From DT-68 sp965263245 (GTDB lineage Bacteria > Bacillota_I > Bacilli_A > Mycoplasmatales > Metamycoplasmataceae): DNA of 64,000 nucleotides. This document shows, piece by piece, positions 1 to 12,700 of this stretch. The stretch covers positions 1 to 64,000 of the forward strand of contig CBDHHR010000537.1 in the NCBI GenBank assembly GCA_965263245.1. Direction: 5' to 3'. Below the pieces are notes generated by a model. It was not told the DNA's origin, ran no database searches, and saw only the letters and a program-made list of their open reading frames with translations. How positions within the stretch are numbered: position 1 is the first letter of the stretch; every line of letters begins with the position of its first letter. The position numbers and the translations under genes are program-made.

Positions 1-3000
1 ATCCATCCATCAACGACTTAGTGCCCTAGCACATCCACCCGTCGACGACTTAGTGCCCTAGCACATCCATCCGTCGACGACTTAGTGCCCTAGCACATCC
101 ATCCGTCGACGACTTAGTGCCCTAGCACATCCATCCGTCGACGACTTAGTGCCCTAGCACATCCATCCGTCAACGACTTAGTGCCCTAGCACATCCATCC
201 GTCATCCATTCGTCGACTTAGTGCCCTAGCACATCCATCCGTCGACGACTTAGTGCCCTAGCACATCCATCCGTCAACGACTTAGTGCCCTAGCACATCC
301 ATCCGTCGACTTAGTGCCCTAGCACATCCATCCGTCGACTTAGTGCCCTAGCACATCCATCCGTCGACGACTTAGTGCCCTAGCACATCCATCCGTCGAC
401 GACTTAGTGCCCTAGCACATCCATCCGTCAACGACTTAGTGCCCTAGCACATCCATCCGTCGACTTAGTGCCCTAGCACATCCATCCGTCGACGACTTAG
501 TGCCCTAGCACATCCATCCGTCGACGACTTAGTGCCCTAGCACATCCATCCGTCAACGACTTAGTGCCCTAGCACATCCATCCGTCGACTTAGTGCCCTA
601 GCACATCCATCCGTCGACGACTTAGTGCCCTAGCACATCCATCCGTCAACGACTTAGTGCCCTAGTACATCCATCCGTCGACTTAGTGTCCTAGCACATC
701 CATCCGTCGACGACTTAGTGCCCTAGCACATCCATCCGTCAACGACTTAGTGCCCTAGCACATCCATCCGTCAACGACTTAGTGCCCTAGCACATCCATC
801 CGTCGACGACTTAGTGCCCTTGCACATCCATCCGTCAACGACTTAGTGCCCTAGCACATCCATCCGTCAACGACTTAGTGCCCTAGCACATCCATCCGTC
901 GACGACTTAGTGCCCTTGCACATCCATCCGTCAACGACTTAGTGCCCTAGCACATCCATCCGTCAACGACTTAGTGTCCTAGCACATCCATCCGTCAACG
1001 ACTTAGTGCCCTAGCACATCCATCCGTCGACGACTTAGTGCCCTTGCACATCCATCCGTCAACGACTTAGTGCCCTAGCACATCCATCCGTCAACGACTT
1101 AGTGCCCTAGCACATCCATCCGTCGACGACTTAGTGCCCTTGCACATCCATCCGTCAACGACTTAGTGCCCTAGCACATCCATCCGTCAACGACTTAGTG
1201 CCATAGCACATCCATCCGTCAACGACTTAGTGCCCTAGCACATCCATCCGTCAACGACTTAGTGCCCTAGCACATCCATCCGTCGACGACTTAGTGCCCT
1301 TGCACATCCATCCGTCAACGACTTAGTGCCCTAGCACATCCATCCGTCAACGACTTAGTGTCCTAGCACATCCATCCGTCGACTTAGTGTCCTAGCACAT
1401 CCATCCGTCAACGACTTAGTGCCCTAGCACATCCATCCGTCGACTTAGTGTCCTAGCACATCCATCCGTCAACGACTTAGTGCCCTAGCACATCCATCCG
1501 TCGACTTAGTGTCCTAGCACATCCATCCGTCGACGACTTAGTGCCCTAGCACATCCATCCGTCAACGACTTAGTGCCCTAGCACATCCATCCGTCAACGA
1601 CTTAGTGCCCTAGCACATCCATCCGTCGACGACTTAGTGCCCTTGCACATCCATCCGTCAACGACTTAGTGCCCTAGCACATCCATCCGTCGACTTAGTG
1701 TCCTAGCACATCCATCCGTCAACGACTTAGTGCCCTAGCACATCCATCCGTCGACTTAGTGTCCTAGCACATCCATCCGTCGACGACTTAGTGCCCTAGC
1801 ACATCCATCCGTCAACGACTTAGTGCCCTAGCACAGCCATCCGTCAACGACTTAGTGCCCTAGCACATCCATCCGTCGACGACTTAGTGCCCTTGCACAT
1901 CCATCCGTCAACGACTTAGTGCCCTAGCACATCCATCCGTCGACTTAGTGTCCTAGCACATCCATCCGTCAACGACTTAGTGCCCTAGCACATCCATCCG
2001 TCGACTTAGTGCCCTAGCACATCCATCCGTCAACGACTTAGTGCCCTAGCACATCCATCCGTCGACTTAGTGCCCTAGCACATCCATCCGTCGACTTAGT
2101 GCCCTAGCACATCCATCCGTCGACTTAGTGCCCTAGCACATCCATCCGTCAACGACTTAGTGCCCTAGCACATCCATCCGTCGACTTAGTGCCCTAGCAC
2201 ATCCATCCGTCAACGACTTAGTGCCCTAGCACATCCATCCGTCGACTTAGTGCCCTAGCACATCCATCCGTCGACTTAGTGTCCTAGCACATCCATCCGT
2301 CGACGACTTAGTGCCCTAGCACATCCATCCGTCGACTTAGTGCCCTAGCACATCCATCCGTCGACGACTTAGTGCCCTAGCACATCCATCCGTCGACTTA
2401 GTGCCCAAGCACATCCATCCGTCAACGACTTAGTGCCCTAGCACATCCATCCGTCGACTTAGTGCCCTAGCACATCCATCCGTCAACGACTTAGTGCCCT
2501 AGCACATCCACCCGTCGACGACTTAGTGCCCTAGCACATCCATCCGTCAACGACTTAGTGCCCTAGCACATCCATCCGTCAACGACTTAGTGCCCTAGCA
2601 CATCCATCCGTCGACGACTTAGTGCCCTAGCACATCCATCCGTCAACGACTTAGTGCCCTAGCACATCCATCCGTCGACGACTTAGTGCCCTAGCACATC
2701 CATCCGTCGACGACTTAGTGCCCTAGCACATCCATCCGTCGACGACTTAGTGCCCTAGCACATCCATCCGTCGACGACTTAGTGCCCTAGCACATCCATC
2801 CGTCAACGACTTAGTGCCCTAGCACATCCATCCATCAACGACTTAGTGCCCTAGCACATCCATCCATCAACGACTTAGTGCCCTAGCACATCCATCCGTC
2901 AACGACTTAGTGCCCTAGCACATCCATCCGTCGACGACTTAGTGCCCTAGCACATCCATCCGTCAACGACTTAGTGCCCTAGCACATCCATCCATCAACG

Positions 3001-3246
3001 ACTTAGTGCCCTAGCACATCCATCCATCAACGACTTAGTGCCCTAGCACATCCATCCGTCAACGACTTAGTGCCCTAGCACATCCATCCGTCAACGACTT
3101 AGTGCCCTAGCACATCCATCCGTCGACTTAGTGCCCTAGCACATCCATCCGTCAACGACTTAGTGCCCTAGCACATCCACCCGTCGACGACTTAGTGCCC
3201 TAGCACATCCATCCGTCGACGACTTAGTGCCCTAGCACATCCATCC
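1..3246 (+). repeat. HOR unit U0, partial (3' part only)
   Basis: This is the 3' 3.2 kb of a higher-order unit cut by the window start. It holds an R2 block at about 305-2640, with the diagnostic CTAGTAC at 662, GTGCCATAG at 1198, CACAGCC at 1832 and GTGCCCAAGC at 2401. The block is followed by the terminal zone, with CCATCAACG monomers at about 2833, 2865, 2993 and 3025 and a CCACCCGTC monomer near 3177. An irregular monomer with GTCATCCATTCGTC lies at 199-215. The unit ends where the next GTCAATGACG anchor begins. Confidence 0.88.
305..2640 (+). repeat. R2 block of U0 (2.3 kb, duplicate of R1 in U1)
   Basis: This block matches 3782-6117 at a constant offset of 3,477 bp: CTAGTAC 662/4139, GTGCCATAG 1198/4675, CACAGCC 1832/5309 and CCCAAGC 2401/5878 all agree. 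Inside it, G(CTTGCAC), A, A trimers make a 96-bp period. Alternating S(GTGTCC) and A monomers make a 61-bp period. An eight-monomer group starting at 1529 repeats at 1779 (250 bp). The two R blocks of other units share the first two landmarks but not CACAGCC and CCCAAGC, so this pair has been homogenised recently. Confidence 0.85.
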
Positions 3247-3534
3247 GTCAATGACGTAGTGCCCTAGCACATCCATCCGTCGACGACTTAGTGCCCTTGC
3301 ACATCCATCCGTCAACGACTTAGTGCCCTAGCACATCCATCCGTCAATGACGTAGTGCCCTAGCACATCCATCCGTCGACGACTTAGTGCCCTAGCACAT
3401 CCATCCATCAACGACTTAGTGCCCTAGCACATCCACCCGTCGACGACTTAGTGCCCTAGCACATCCATTCGTCGACGACTTAGTGCCCTAGCACATCCAT
3501 CCGTCAATGACGTAGTGCCCTAGCACATCCATCC
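3247..3534 (+). repeat. Anchor triplet of GTCAATGACG monomers (example in U1)
   Basis: Three 32-bp monomers starting at 3247, 3343 and 3503 carry GTCAATGACGTAG, two substitutions away from GTCAACGACTTAG. The same triplet, with 96- and 160-bp spacing, begins every unit (11361, 19569, 27674, 35842, 43850, 52031, 60146). The variant with both changes is not seen elsewhere in the window. Between the first two anchors lies a CTTGCAC G-type monomer, and between the second and third a CCATCAACG and a CCACCCGTC monomer. I use it as the unit boundary; the choice of phase is arbitrary. Confidence 0.93.
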
Positions 3535-3781
3535 GTCGACTTAGTGCCCTAGCACATCCATCCGTCGACGACTTAGTGTCCTAGCACATCCATCCGTCGA
3601 CGACTTAGTGCCCTAGCACATCCATCCGTCGACGACTTAGTGCCCTAGCACATCCATCCGTCAACGACTTAGTGCCCTAGCACATCCATTCGTCGACTTA
3701 GTGCCCTAGCACATCCATCCGTCGACGACTTAGTGTCCTAGCACATCCATCCGTCGACTTAGTGCCCTAGCACATCCATCC

Positions 3782-6117
3782 GTCGACTTAGTGCCCTAGC
3801 ACATCCATCCGTCGACTTAGTGCCCTAGCACATCCATCCGTCGACGACTAAGTGCCCTAGCACATCCATCCGTCGACGACTTAGTGCCCTAGCACATCCA
3901 TCCGTCAACGACTTAGTGCCCTAGCACATCCATCCGTCGACTTAGTGCCCTAGCACATCCATCCGTCGACGACTTAGTGCCCTAGCACATCCATCCGTCG
4001 ACGACTTAGTGCCCTAGCACATCCATCCGTCAACGACTTAGTGCCCTAGCACATCCATCCGTCGACTTAGTGCCCTAGCACATCCATCCGTCGAAGACTT
4101 AGTGCCCTAGCACATCCATCCGTCAACGACTTAGTGTCCTAGTACATCCATCCGTCGACTTAGTGTCCTAGCACATCCATCCGTCGACGACTTAGTGCCC
4201 TAGCACATCCATCCGTCAACGACTTAGTGCCCTAGCACATCCATCCGTCAACGACTTAGTGCCCTAGCACATCCATCCGTCGACGACTTAGTGCCCTTGC
4301 ACATCCATCCGTCAACGACTTAGTGCCCTAGCACATCCATCCGTCAACGACTTAGTGCCCTAGCACATCCATCCGTCGACGACTTAGTGCCCTTGCACAT
4401 CCATCCGTCAACGACTTAGTGCCCTAGCACATCCATCCGTCAACGACTTAGTGTCCTAGCACATCCATCCGTCAACGACTTAGTGCCCTAGCACATCCAT
4501 CCGTCGACGACTTAGTGCCCTTGCACATCCATCCGTCAACGACTTAGTGCCCTAGCACATCCATCCGTCAACGACTTAGTGCCCTAGCACATCCATCCGT
4601 CGACGACTTAGTGCCCTTGCACATCCATCCGTCAACGACTTAGTGCCCTAGCACATCCATCCGTCAACGACTTAGTGCCATAGCACATCCATCCGTCAAC
4701 GACTTAGTGCCCTAGCACATCCATCCGTCAACGACTTAGTGCCCTAGCACATCCATCCGTCGACGACTTAGTGCCCTTGCACATCCATCCGTCAACGACT
4801 TAGTGCCCTAGCACATCCATCCGTCAACGACTTAGTGTCCTAGCACATCCATCCGTCGACTTAGTGTCCTAGCACATCCATCCGTCAACGACTTAGTGCC
4901 CTAGCACATCCATCCGTCGACTTAGTGTCCTAGCACATCCATCCGTCAACGACTTAGTGCCCTAGCACATCCATCCGTCGACTTAGTGTCCTAGCACATC
5001 CATCCGTCGACGACTTAGTGCCCTAGCACATCCATCCGACAACGATTTAGTGCCCTAGCACATCCATCCGTCAACGACTTAGTGCCCTAGCACATCCATC
5101 CGTCGACGACTTAGTGCCCTTGCACATCCATCCGTCAACGACTTAGTGCCCTAGCACATCCATCCGTCGACTTAGTGTCCTAGCACATCCATCCGTCAAC
5201 GACTTAGTGCCCTAGCACATCCATCCGTCGACTTAGTGTCCTAGCACATCCATCCGTCGACGACTTAGTGCCCTAGCACATCCATCCGTCAACGACTTAG
5301 TGCCCTAGCACAGCCATCCGTCAACGACTTAGTGCCCTAGCACATCCATCCGTCGACGACTTAGTGCCCTTGCACATCCATCCGTCAACGACTTAGTGCC
5401 CTAGCACATCCATCCGTCGACTTAGTGTCCTAGCACATCCATCCGTCAACGACTTAGTGCCCTAGCACATCCATCCGTCGACTTAGTGCCCTAGCACATC
5501 CATCCGTCAACGACTTAGTGCCCTAGCACATCCATCCGTCGACTTAGTGCCCTAGCACATCCATCCGTCGACTTAGTGCCCTAGCACATCCATCCGTCGA
5601 CTTAGTGCCCTAGCACATCCATCCGTCAACGACTTAGTGCCCTAGCACATCCATCCGTCGACTTAGTGCCCTAGCACATCCATCCGTCAACGACTTAGTG
5701 CCCTAGCACATCCATCCGTCGACTTAGTGCCCTAGCACATCCATCCGTCGACTTAGTGTCCTAGCACATCCATCCGTCGACGACTTAGTGCCCTAGCACA
5801 TCCATCCGTCGACTTAGTGCCCTAGCACATCCATCCGTCGACGACTTAGTGCCCTAGCACATCCATCCGTCGACTTAGTGCCCAAGCACATCCATCCGTC
5901 AACGACTTAGTGCCCTAGCACATCCATCCGTCGACTTAGTGCCCTAGCACATCCATCCGTCAACGACTTAGTGCCCTAGCACATCCACCCGTCGACGACT
6001 TAGTGCCCTAGCACATCCATCCGTCAACGACTTAGTGCCCTAGCACATCCATCCGTCAACGACTTAGTGCCCTAGCACATCCATCCGTCGACGACTTAGT
6101 GTCCTAGCACATCCATC
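3782..6117 (+). repeat. R1 block of U1
   Basis: This is the paralogue of 305-2640 (offset 3,477 bp) and the near-identical counterpart of the R1 block of U3 (offset 16,322 bp). Landmarks are CTAGTAC 4139, CTTGCAC monomers between about 4290 and 5380, GTGCCATAG 4675, CACAGCC 5309, CCCAAGC about 5881 and CCACCCGTC about 5983. One difference from U3 is CCGACAACG near 5035, where U3 has CCGTCAACG. CTAGTAC to GTGCCATAG is 536 bp here and in every R block that retains both landmarks. Confidence 0.85.
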
Positions 6118-7154
6118 CGTCGACGACTTAGTGCCCTAGCACATCCATCCGTCGACTTAGTGCCCTAGCACATCCATCCGTCAACGACTTAGTGCCCTAG
6201 CACATCCATCCGTCAACGACTTAGTGCCCTAGCACATCCATCCGTCGACGACTTAGTGCCCTAGCACATCCATCCGTCGACTTAGTGCCCTAGCACATCC
6301 ATCCGTCGACTTAGTGCCCTAGCACATCCATCCGTCGACGACTTAGTGCCCTAGCACATCCATCCGTCGACGACTTAGTGCCCTAGCACATCCATCCGTC
6401 GACGACTTAGTGCCCTAGCACATCCATCCGTCAACGACTTAGTGCCCTAGCACATCCATCCGTCAACGACTTAGTGCCCTAGCACATCCATCCGTCAACG
6501 ACTTAGTGCCCTAGCACATCCATCCATCAACGACTTAGTGCCCTAGCACATCCATCCGTCGACTTAGTGCCCTAGCACATCCATCCGTCGACGACTTAGT
6601 GCCCTAGCACATCCATCCGTCGACGACTTAGTGCCCTAGCACATCCATCCGTCAACGACTTAGTGCCCTAGCACATCCATCCGTCAACGACTTAGTGCCC
6701 TAGCACATCCATCCGTCGACGACTTAGTGCCCTAGCACATCCATCCGTCAACGACTTAGTGCCCTAGCACATCCATCCGTCAACGACTTAGTGCCCTAGC
6801 ACATCCATCCGTCGACGACTTAGTGCCCTAGCACATCCATCCGTCAACGACTTAGTGCCCTAGCACATCCATCCGTCAACGACTTAGTGCCCTAGCACAT
6901 CCATCCGTCAACGACTTAGTGCCCTAGCACATCCATCCGTCAACGACTTAGTGCCCTAGCACATCCATCCGTCGACGACTTAGTGCCCTAGCACATCCAT
7001 CCGTCAACGACTTAGTGCCCTAGCACATCCATCCGTCAACGACTTAGTGCCCTAGCACATCCATCCGTCAACGACTTAGTGCCCTAGCACATCCATCCGT
7101 CAACGACTTAGTGCCCTAGCACATCCATCCGTCAACGACTTAGTGCCCTAGCAC

Positions 7155-7530
7155 ATCCATCCGACTTAGTGTAGCACATCCATCCGTCAACGACTTAGTG
7201 CCCTAGCACATCCATCCGTCAACGACTTAGTGCCCTAGCACATCCATCCGTCGACGACTTAGTGCCCTAGCACATCCATCCGTCGACGACTTAGTGCCCT
7301 AGCACATCCATCCGTCAACGACTTAGTGCCCTAGCACATCCATCCGTCAACGACTTAGTGCCCTAGCACATCCATCCGTCCGTCATCCACGACTTAGTGC
7401 CCTAGCACATCCATCCGTCAACGACTTAGTGCCCTAGCACATCCATCCGTCAACGACTTAGTGCCCTAGCACATCCATCCGTCGACGACTTAGTGCCCTA
7501 GCACATCCATCCGTCTAGCACATCCATCCG
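7155..7530 (+). repeat. Broken-monomer patch in U1
   Basis: Three irregular junctions fall within 370 bp: CCGACTTAGTGTAGCAC at about 7163-7179, CCGTCCGTCATCCACGAC at about 7375-7392, and CCGTCTAGCACATCC near 7511-7525. Each looks like a deletion or small duplication between short repeats inside the monomer. The patch sits where U2, U3, U6 and U7 have the GTGTCC cluster or its edge. Confidence 0.8.
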
Positions 7531-9609
7531 TCGACTTAGTGCCCTAGCACATCCATCCGTCAACGACTTAGTGCCCTAGCACATCCATCCGTCGACTTAG
7601 TGCCCTAGCACATCCATCCGTCAACGACTTAGTGCCCTAGCACATCCATCCGTCAACGACTTAGTGCCCTAGCACATCCATCCGTCGACTTAGTGCCCTA
7701 GCACATCCATCCGTCGATTTAGTGCCCTAGCACATCCATCCGTCGACTTAGTGCCCTAGCACATCCATCCGTCGACTTAGTGCCCTAGCACATCCATCCG
7801 TCGACGACTTAGTGTCCTAGCACATCCATCCGTCGACTTAGTGCCCTAGCACATCCATCCGTCGACTTAGTGCCCTAGCACATCCATCCGTCGACTTAGT
7901 GCCCTAGCACATCCATCCGTCGACTTAGTGCCCTAGCACATCCATCCGTCGACGACTTAGTGCCCTAGCACATCCATCCGTCGACGACTTAGTGCCCTAG
8001 CACATCCATCCGTCGACGACTTAGTGCCCTAGCACATCCATCCGTCAACGACTTAGTGCCCTAGCACATCCATCCGTCAACGACTTAGTGCCCTAGCACA
8101 TCCATCCGTCGACGACTTAGTGCCCTAGCACATCCATCCATCAACGACTTAGTGCCCTAGCACATCCATCCGTCGACTTAGTGCCCTAGCACATCCATCC
8201 GTCGACGACTTAGTGCCCTAGCACATCCATCCGTCGACGACTTAGTGCCCTAGCACATCCATCCGTCAACGACTTAGTGCCCTAGCACATCCATCCGTCA
8301 ACGACTTAGTGCCCTAGCACATCCATCCGTCAACGACTTAGTGCCCTAGCACATCCATCCGTCGACGACTTAGTGCCCTAGCACATCCATCCGTCAACGA
8401 CTTAGTGCCCTAGCACATCCATCCGTCGACTTAGTGCCCTAGCACATCCATCCGTCGACTTAGTGCCCTAGCACATCCATCCGTCGACGACTTAGTGCCC
8501 TAGCACATCCATCCGTCGACGACTTAGTGCCCTAGCACATCCATCCGTCAACGACTTAGTGCCCTAGCACATCCATCCGTCGACTTAGTGCCCTAGCACA
8601 TCCATCCGTCGACGACTTAGTGCCCTAGCACATCCATCCGTCGACGACTTAGTGCCCTAGCACATCCATCCGTCAACGACTTAGTGCCCTAGCACATCCA
8701 TCCGTCGACTTAGTGCCCTAGCACATCCATCCGTCGACGACTTAGTGCCCTAGCACATCCATCCGTCAACGACTTAGTGCCCTAGTACATCCATCCGTCG
8801 ACTTAGTGTCCTAGCACATCCATCCGTCGACGACTTAGTGCCCTAGCACATCCATCCGTCAACGACTTAGTGCCCTAGCACATCCATCCGTCAACGACTT
8901 AGTGCCCTAGCACATCCATCCGTCGACGACTTAGTGCCCTTGCACATCCATCCGTCAACGACTTAGTGCCCTAGCACATCCATCCGTCAACGACTTAGTG
9001 CCCTAGCACATCCATCCGTCGACGACTTAGTGCCCTTGCACATCCATCCGTCAACGACTTAGTGCCCTAGCACATCCATCCGTCAACGACTTAGTGTCCT
9101 AGCACATCCATCCGTCAACGACTTAGTGCCCTAGCACATCCATCCGTCGACGACTTAGTGCCCTTGCACATCCATCCGTCAACGACTTAGTGCCCTAGCA
9201 CATCCATCCGTCAACGACTTAGTGCCCTAGCACATCCATCCGTCGACGACTTAGTGCCCTTGCACATCCATCCGTCAACGACTTAGTGCCCTAGCACATC
9301 CATCCGTCAACGACTTAGTGCCATAGCACATCCATCCGTCAACGACTTAGTGCCCTAGCACATCCATCCGTCAACGACTTAGTGCCCTAGCACATCCATC
9401 CGTCGACGACTTAGTGCCCTTGCACATCCATCCGTCAACGACTTAGTGCCCTAGCACATCCATCCGTCAACGACTTAGTGTCCTAGCACATCCATCCGTC
9501 GACTTAGTGTCCTAGCACATCCATCCGTCAACGACTTAGTGCCCTAGCACATCCATCCGTCGACTTAGTGTCCTAGCACATCCATCCGTCAACGACTTAG
9601 TGCCCTAGC

Positions 9610-9727
9610 ACATCCATCGACTTAGTGTCCTAGCACATCCATCCGTCGACGACTTAGTGCCCTAGCACATCCATCCGTCAACGACTTAGTGCCCTAGCAC
9701 ATCCATCCGTCTAGCACATCCACGACT
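9610..9727 (+). repeat. Two broken monomers in R2 of U1
   Basis: CATCCATCGACTTAGTG at about 9613 lacks the CGT of the monomer junction. CCGTCTAGCACATCCACGAC at about 9708-9727 fuses fragments of two monomers. The R2 blocks of U2, U3, U6 and U7 have no matching breaks. Confidence 0.75.
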
Positions 9728-12700
9728 TAGTGCCCTAGCACATCCATCCGTCGACGACTTAGTGCCCTTGCACATCCATCCGTCAACGACTTAGTGCCCT
9801 AGCACATCCATCCGTCGACTTAGTGTCCTAGCACATCCATCCGTCAACGACTTAGTGCCCTAGCACATCCATCCGTCGACTTAGTGTCCTAGCACATCCA
9901 TCCGTCGACGACTTAGTGCCCTAGCACATCCATCCGTCAACGACTTAGTGCCCTAGCACATCCATCCGTCAACGACTTAGTGCCCTAGCACATCCATCCG
10001 TCGACGACTTAGTGCCCTTGCACATCCATCCGTCAACGACTTAGTGCCCTAGCACATCCATCCGTCGACTTAGTGCCCTAGCACATCCATCCGTCAACGA
10101 CTTAGTGCCCTAGCACATCCATCCGTCAACGACTTAGTGCCCTAGCACATCCATCCGTCAACGACTTAGTGCCCTAGCACATCCATCCGTCGACTTAGTG
10201 CCCTAGCACATCCATCCGTCGACTTAGTGCCCTAGCACATCCATCCGTCGACTTAGTGCCCTAGCACATCCATCCGTCGACGACTTAGTGCCCTAGCACA
10301 TCCATCCGTCGACGACTTAGTGCCCTAGCACATCCATCCGTCGACTTAGTGCCCTAGCACATCCATCCGTCAACGACTTAGTGCCCTAGCACATCCATCC
10401 GTCGACGACTTAGTGCCCTAGCACATCCATCCGTCAACGACTTAGTGCCCTAGCACATCCATCCGTCAACGACTTAGTGCCCTAGCACATCCATCCGTCA
10501 ACGACTTAGTGCCCTAGCACATCCATCCGTCAACGACTTAGTGCCCTAGCACATCCATCCGTCAACGACTTAGTGCCCTAGCACATCCATCCGTCAACGA
10601 CTTAGTGCCCTAGCACATCCATCCGTCGACGACTTAGTGCCCTAGCACATCCATCCGTCAACGACTTAGTGCCCTAGCACATCCATCCGTCAACGACTTA
10701 GTGCCCTAGCACATCCATCCGTCAACGACTTAGTGCCCTAGCACATCCATCCGTCAACGACTTAGTGCCCTAGCACATCCATCCGTCGACGACTTAGTGC
10801 CCTAGCACATCCATCCGTCGACGACTTAGTGCCCTAGCACATCCATCCGTCGACGACTTAGTGCCCTAGCACATCCATCCGTCGACGACTTAGTGCCCTA
10901 GCACATCCATCCGTCAACGACTTAGTGCCCTAGCACATCCATCCATCAACGACTTAGTGCCCTAGCACATCCATCCATCAACGACTTAGTGCCCTAGCAC
11001 ATCCATCCGTCAACGACTTAGTGCCCTAGCACATCCATCCGTCGACGACTTAGTGCCCTAGCACATCCATCCGTCAACGACTTAGTGCCCTAGCACATCC
11101 ATCCATCAACGACTTAGTGCCCTAGCACATCCATCCATCAACGACTTAGTGCCCTAGCACATCCATCCGTCAACGACTTAGTGCCCTAGCACATCCATCC
11201 GTCAACGACTTAGTGCCCTAGCACATCCATCCGTCAACGACTTAGTGCCCTAGCACATCCATCCATCAACGACTTAGTGCCCTAGCACATCCACCCGTCG
11301 ACGACTTAGTGCCCTAGCACATCCATCCGTCGACGACTTAGTGCCCTAGCACATCCATCCGTCAATGACGTAGTGCCCTAGCACATCCATCCGTCGACGA
11401 CTTAGTGCCCTTGCACATCCATCCGTCAACGACTTAGTGCCCTAGCACATCCATCCGTCAATGACGTAGTGCCCTAGCACATCCATCCGTCGACGACTTA
11501 GTGCCCTAGCACATCCATCCATCAACGACTTAGTGCCCTAGCACATCCACCCGTCGACGACTTAGTGCCCTAGCACATCCATCCGTCGACGACTTAGTGC
11601 CCTAGCACATCCATCCGTCAATGACGTAGTGCCCTAGCACATCCATCCGTCGACTTAGTGCCCTAGCACATCCATCCGTCGACGACTTAGTGTCCTAGCA
11701 CATCCATCCGTCGACGACTTAGTGCCCTAGCACATCCATCCGTCGACGACTTAGTGCCCTAGCACATCCATCCGTCAACGACTTAGTGCCCTAGCACATC
11801 CATCCGTCGACTTAGTGCCCTAGCACATCCATCCGTCGACGACTTAGTGTCCTAGCACATCCATCCGTCGACTTAGTGCCCTAGCACATCCATCCGTCGA
11901 CTTAGTGCCCTAGCACATCCATCCGTCGACTTAGTGCCCTAGCACATCCATCCGTCGACGACTTAGTGCCCTAGCACATCCATCCGTCGACGACTTAGTG
12001 CCCTAGCACATCCATCCGTCAACGACTTAGTGCCCTAGCACATCCATCCGTCGACTTAGTGCCCTAGCACATCCATCCGTCGACGACTTAGTGCCCTAGC
12101 ACATCCATCCGTCGACGACTTAGTGCCCTAGCACATCCATCCGTCAACGACTTAGTGCCCTAGCACATCCATCCGTCGACTTAGTGCCCTAGCACATCCA
12201 TCCGTCGACGACTTAGTGCCCTAGCACATCCATCCGTCAACGACTTAGTGCCCTAGTACATCCATCCGTCGACTTAGTGTCCTAGCACATCCATCCGTCG
12301 ACGACTTAGTGCCCTAGCACATCCATCCGTCAACGACTTAGTGCCCTAGCACATCCATCCGTCAACGACTTAGTGCCCTAGCACATCCATCCGTCGACGA
12401 CTTAGTGCCCTTGCACATCCATCCGTCAACGACTTAGTGCCCTAGCACATCCATCCGTCAACGACTTAGTGCCCTAGCACATCCATCCGTCGACGACTTA
12501 GTGCCCTTGCACATCCATCCGTCAACGACTTAGTGCCCTAGCACATCCATCCGTCAACGACTTAGTGTCCTAGCACATCCATCCGTCAACGACTTAGTGC
12601 CCTAGCACATCCATCCGTCGACGACTTAGTGCCCTTGCACATCCATCCGTCAACGACTTAGTGCCCTAGCACATCCATCCGTCAACGACTTAGTGCCCTA

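Larger units (their letters stand above)
3247..11360 (+). repeat. HOR unit U1, 8,114 bp
   Basis: The unit starts with the anchor triplet at 3247, 3343 and 3503. R1 runs about 3782-6117 (CTAGTAC 4139, GTGCCATAG 4675, CACAGCC 5309, CCCAAGC near 5881). The variable middle has the duplicated CCATCAACG landmark at 6524 and 8139, 1,615 bp apart. R2 has CTAGTAC at 8782 and GTGCCATAG at 9318. Private variants in the first 3 kb (CATTCGTC near 3468 and 3689, ACTAAGTG near 3848, GTCGAAGAC near 4092, GTGTCCTAGTAC near 4136) are shared with U3. The middle lacks the GTGTCC cluster found in U2, U3, U6 and U7. Irregular junctions are at about 7162-7185, 7380, 7515, 9617 and 9713. Confidence 0.9.
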
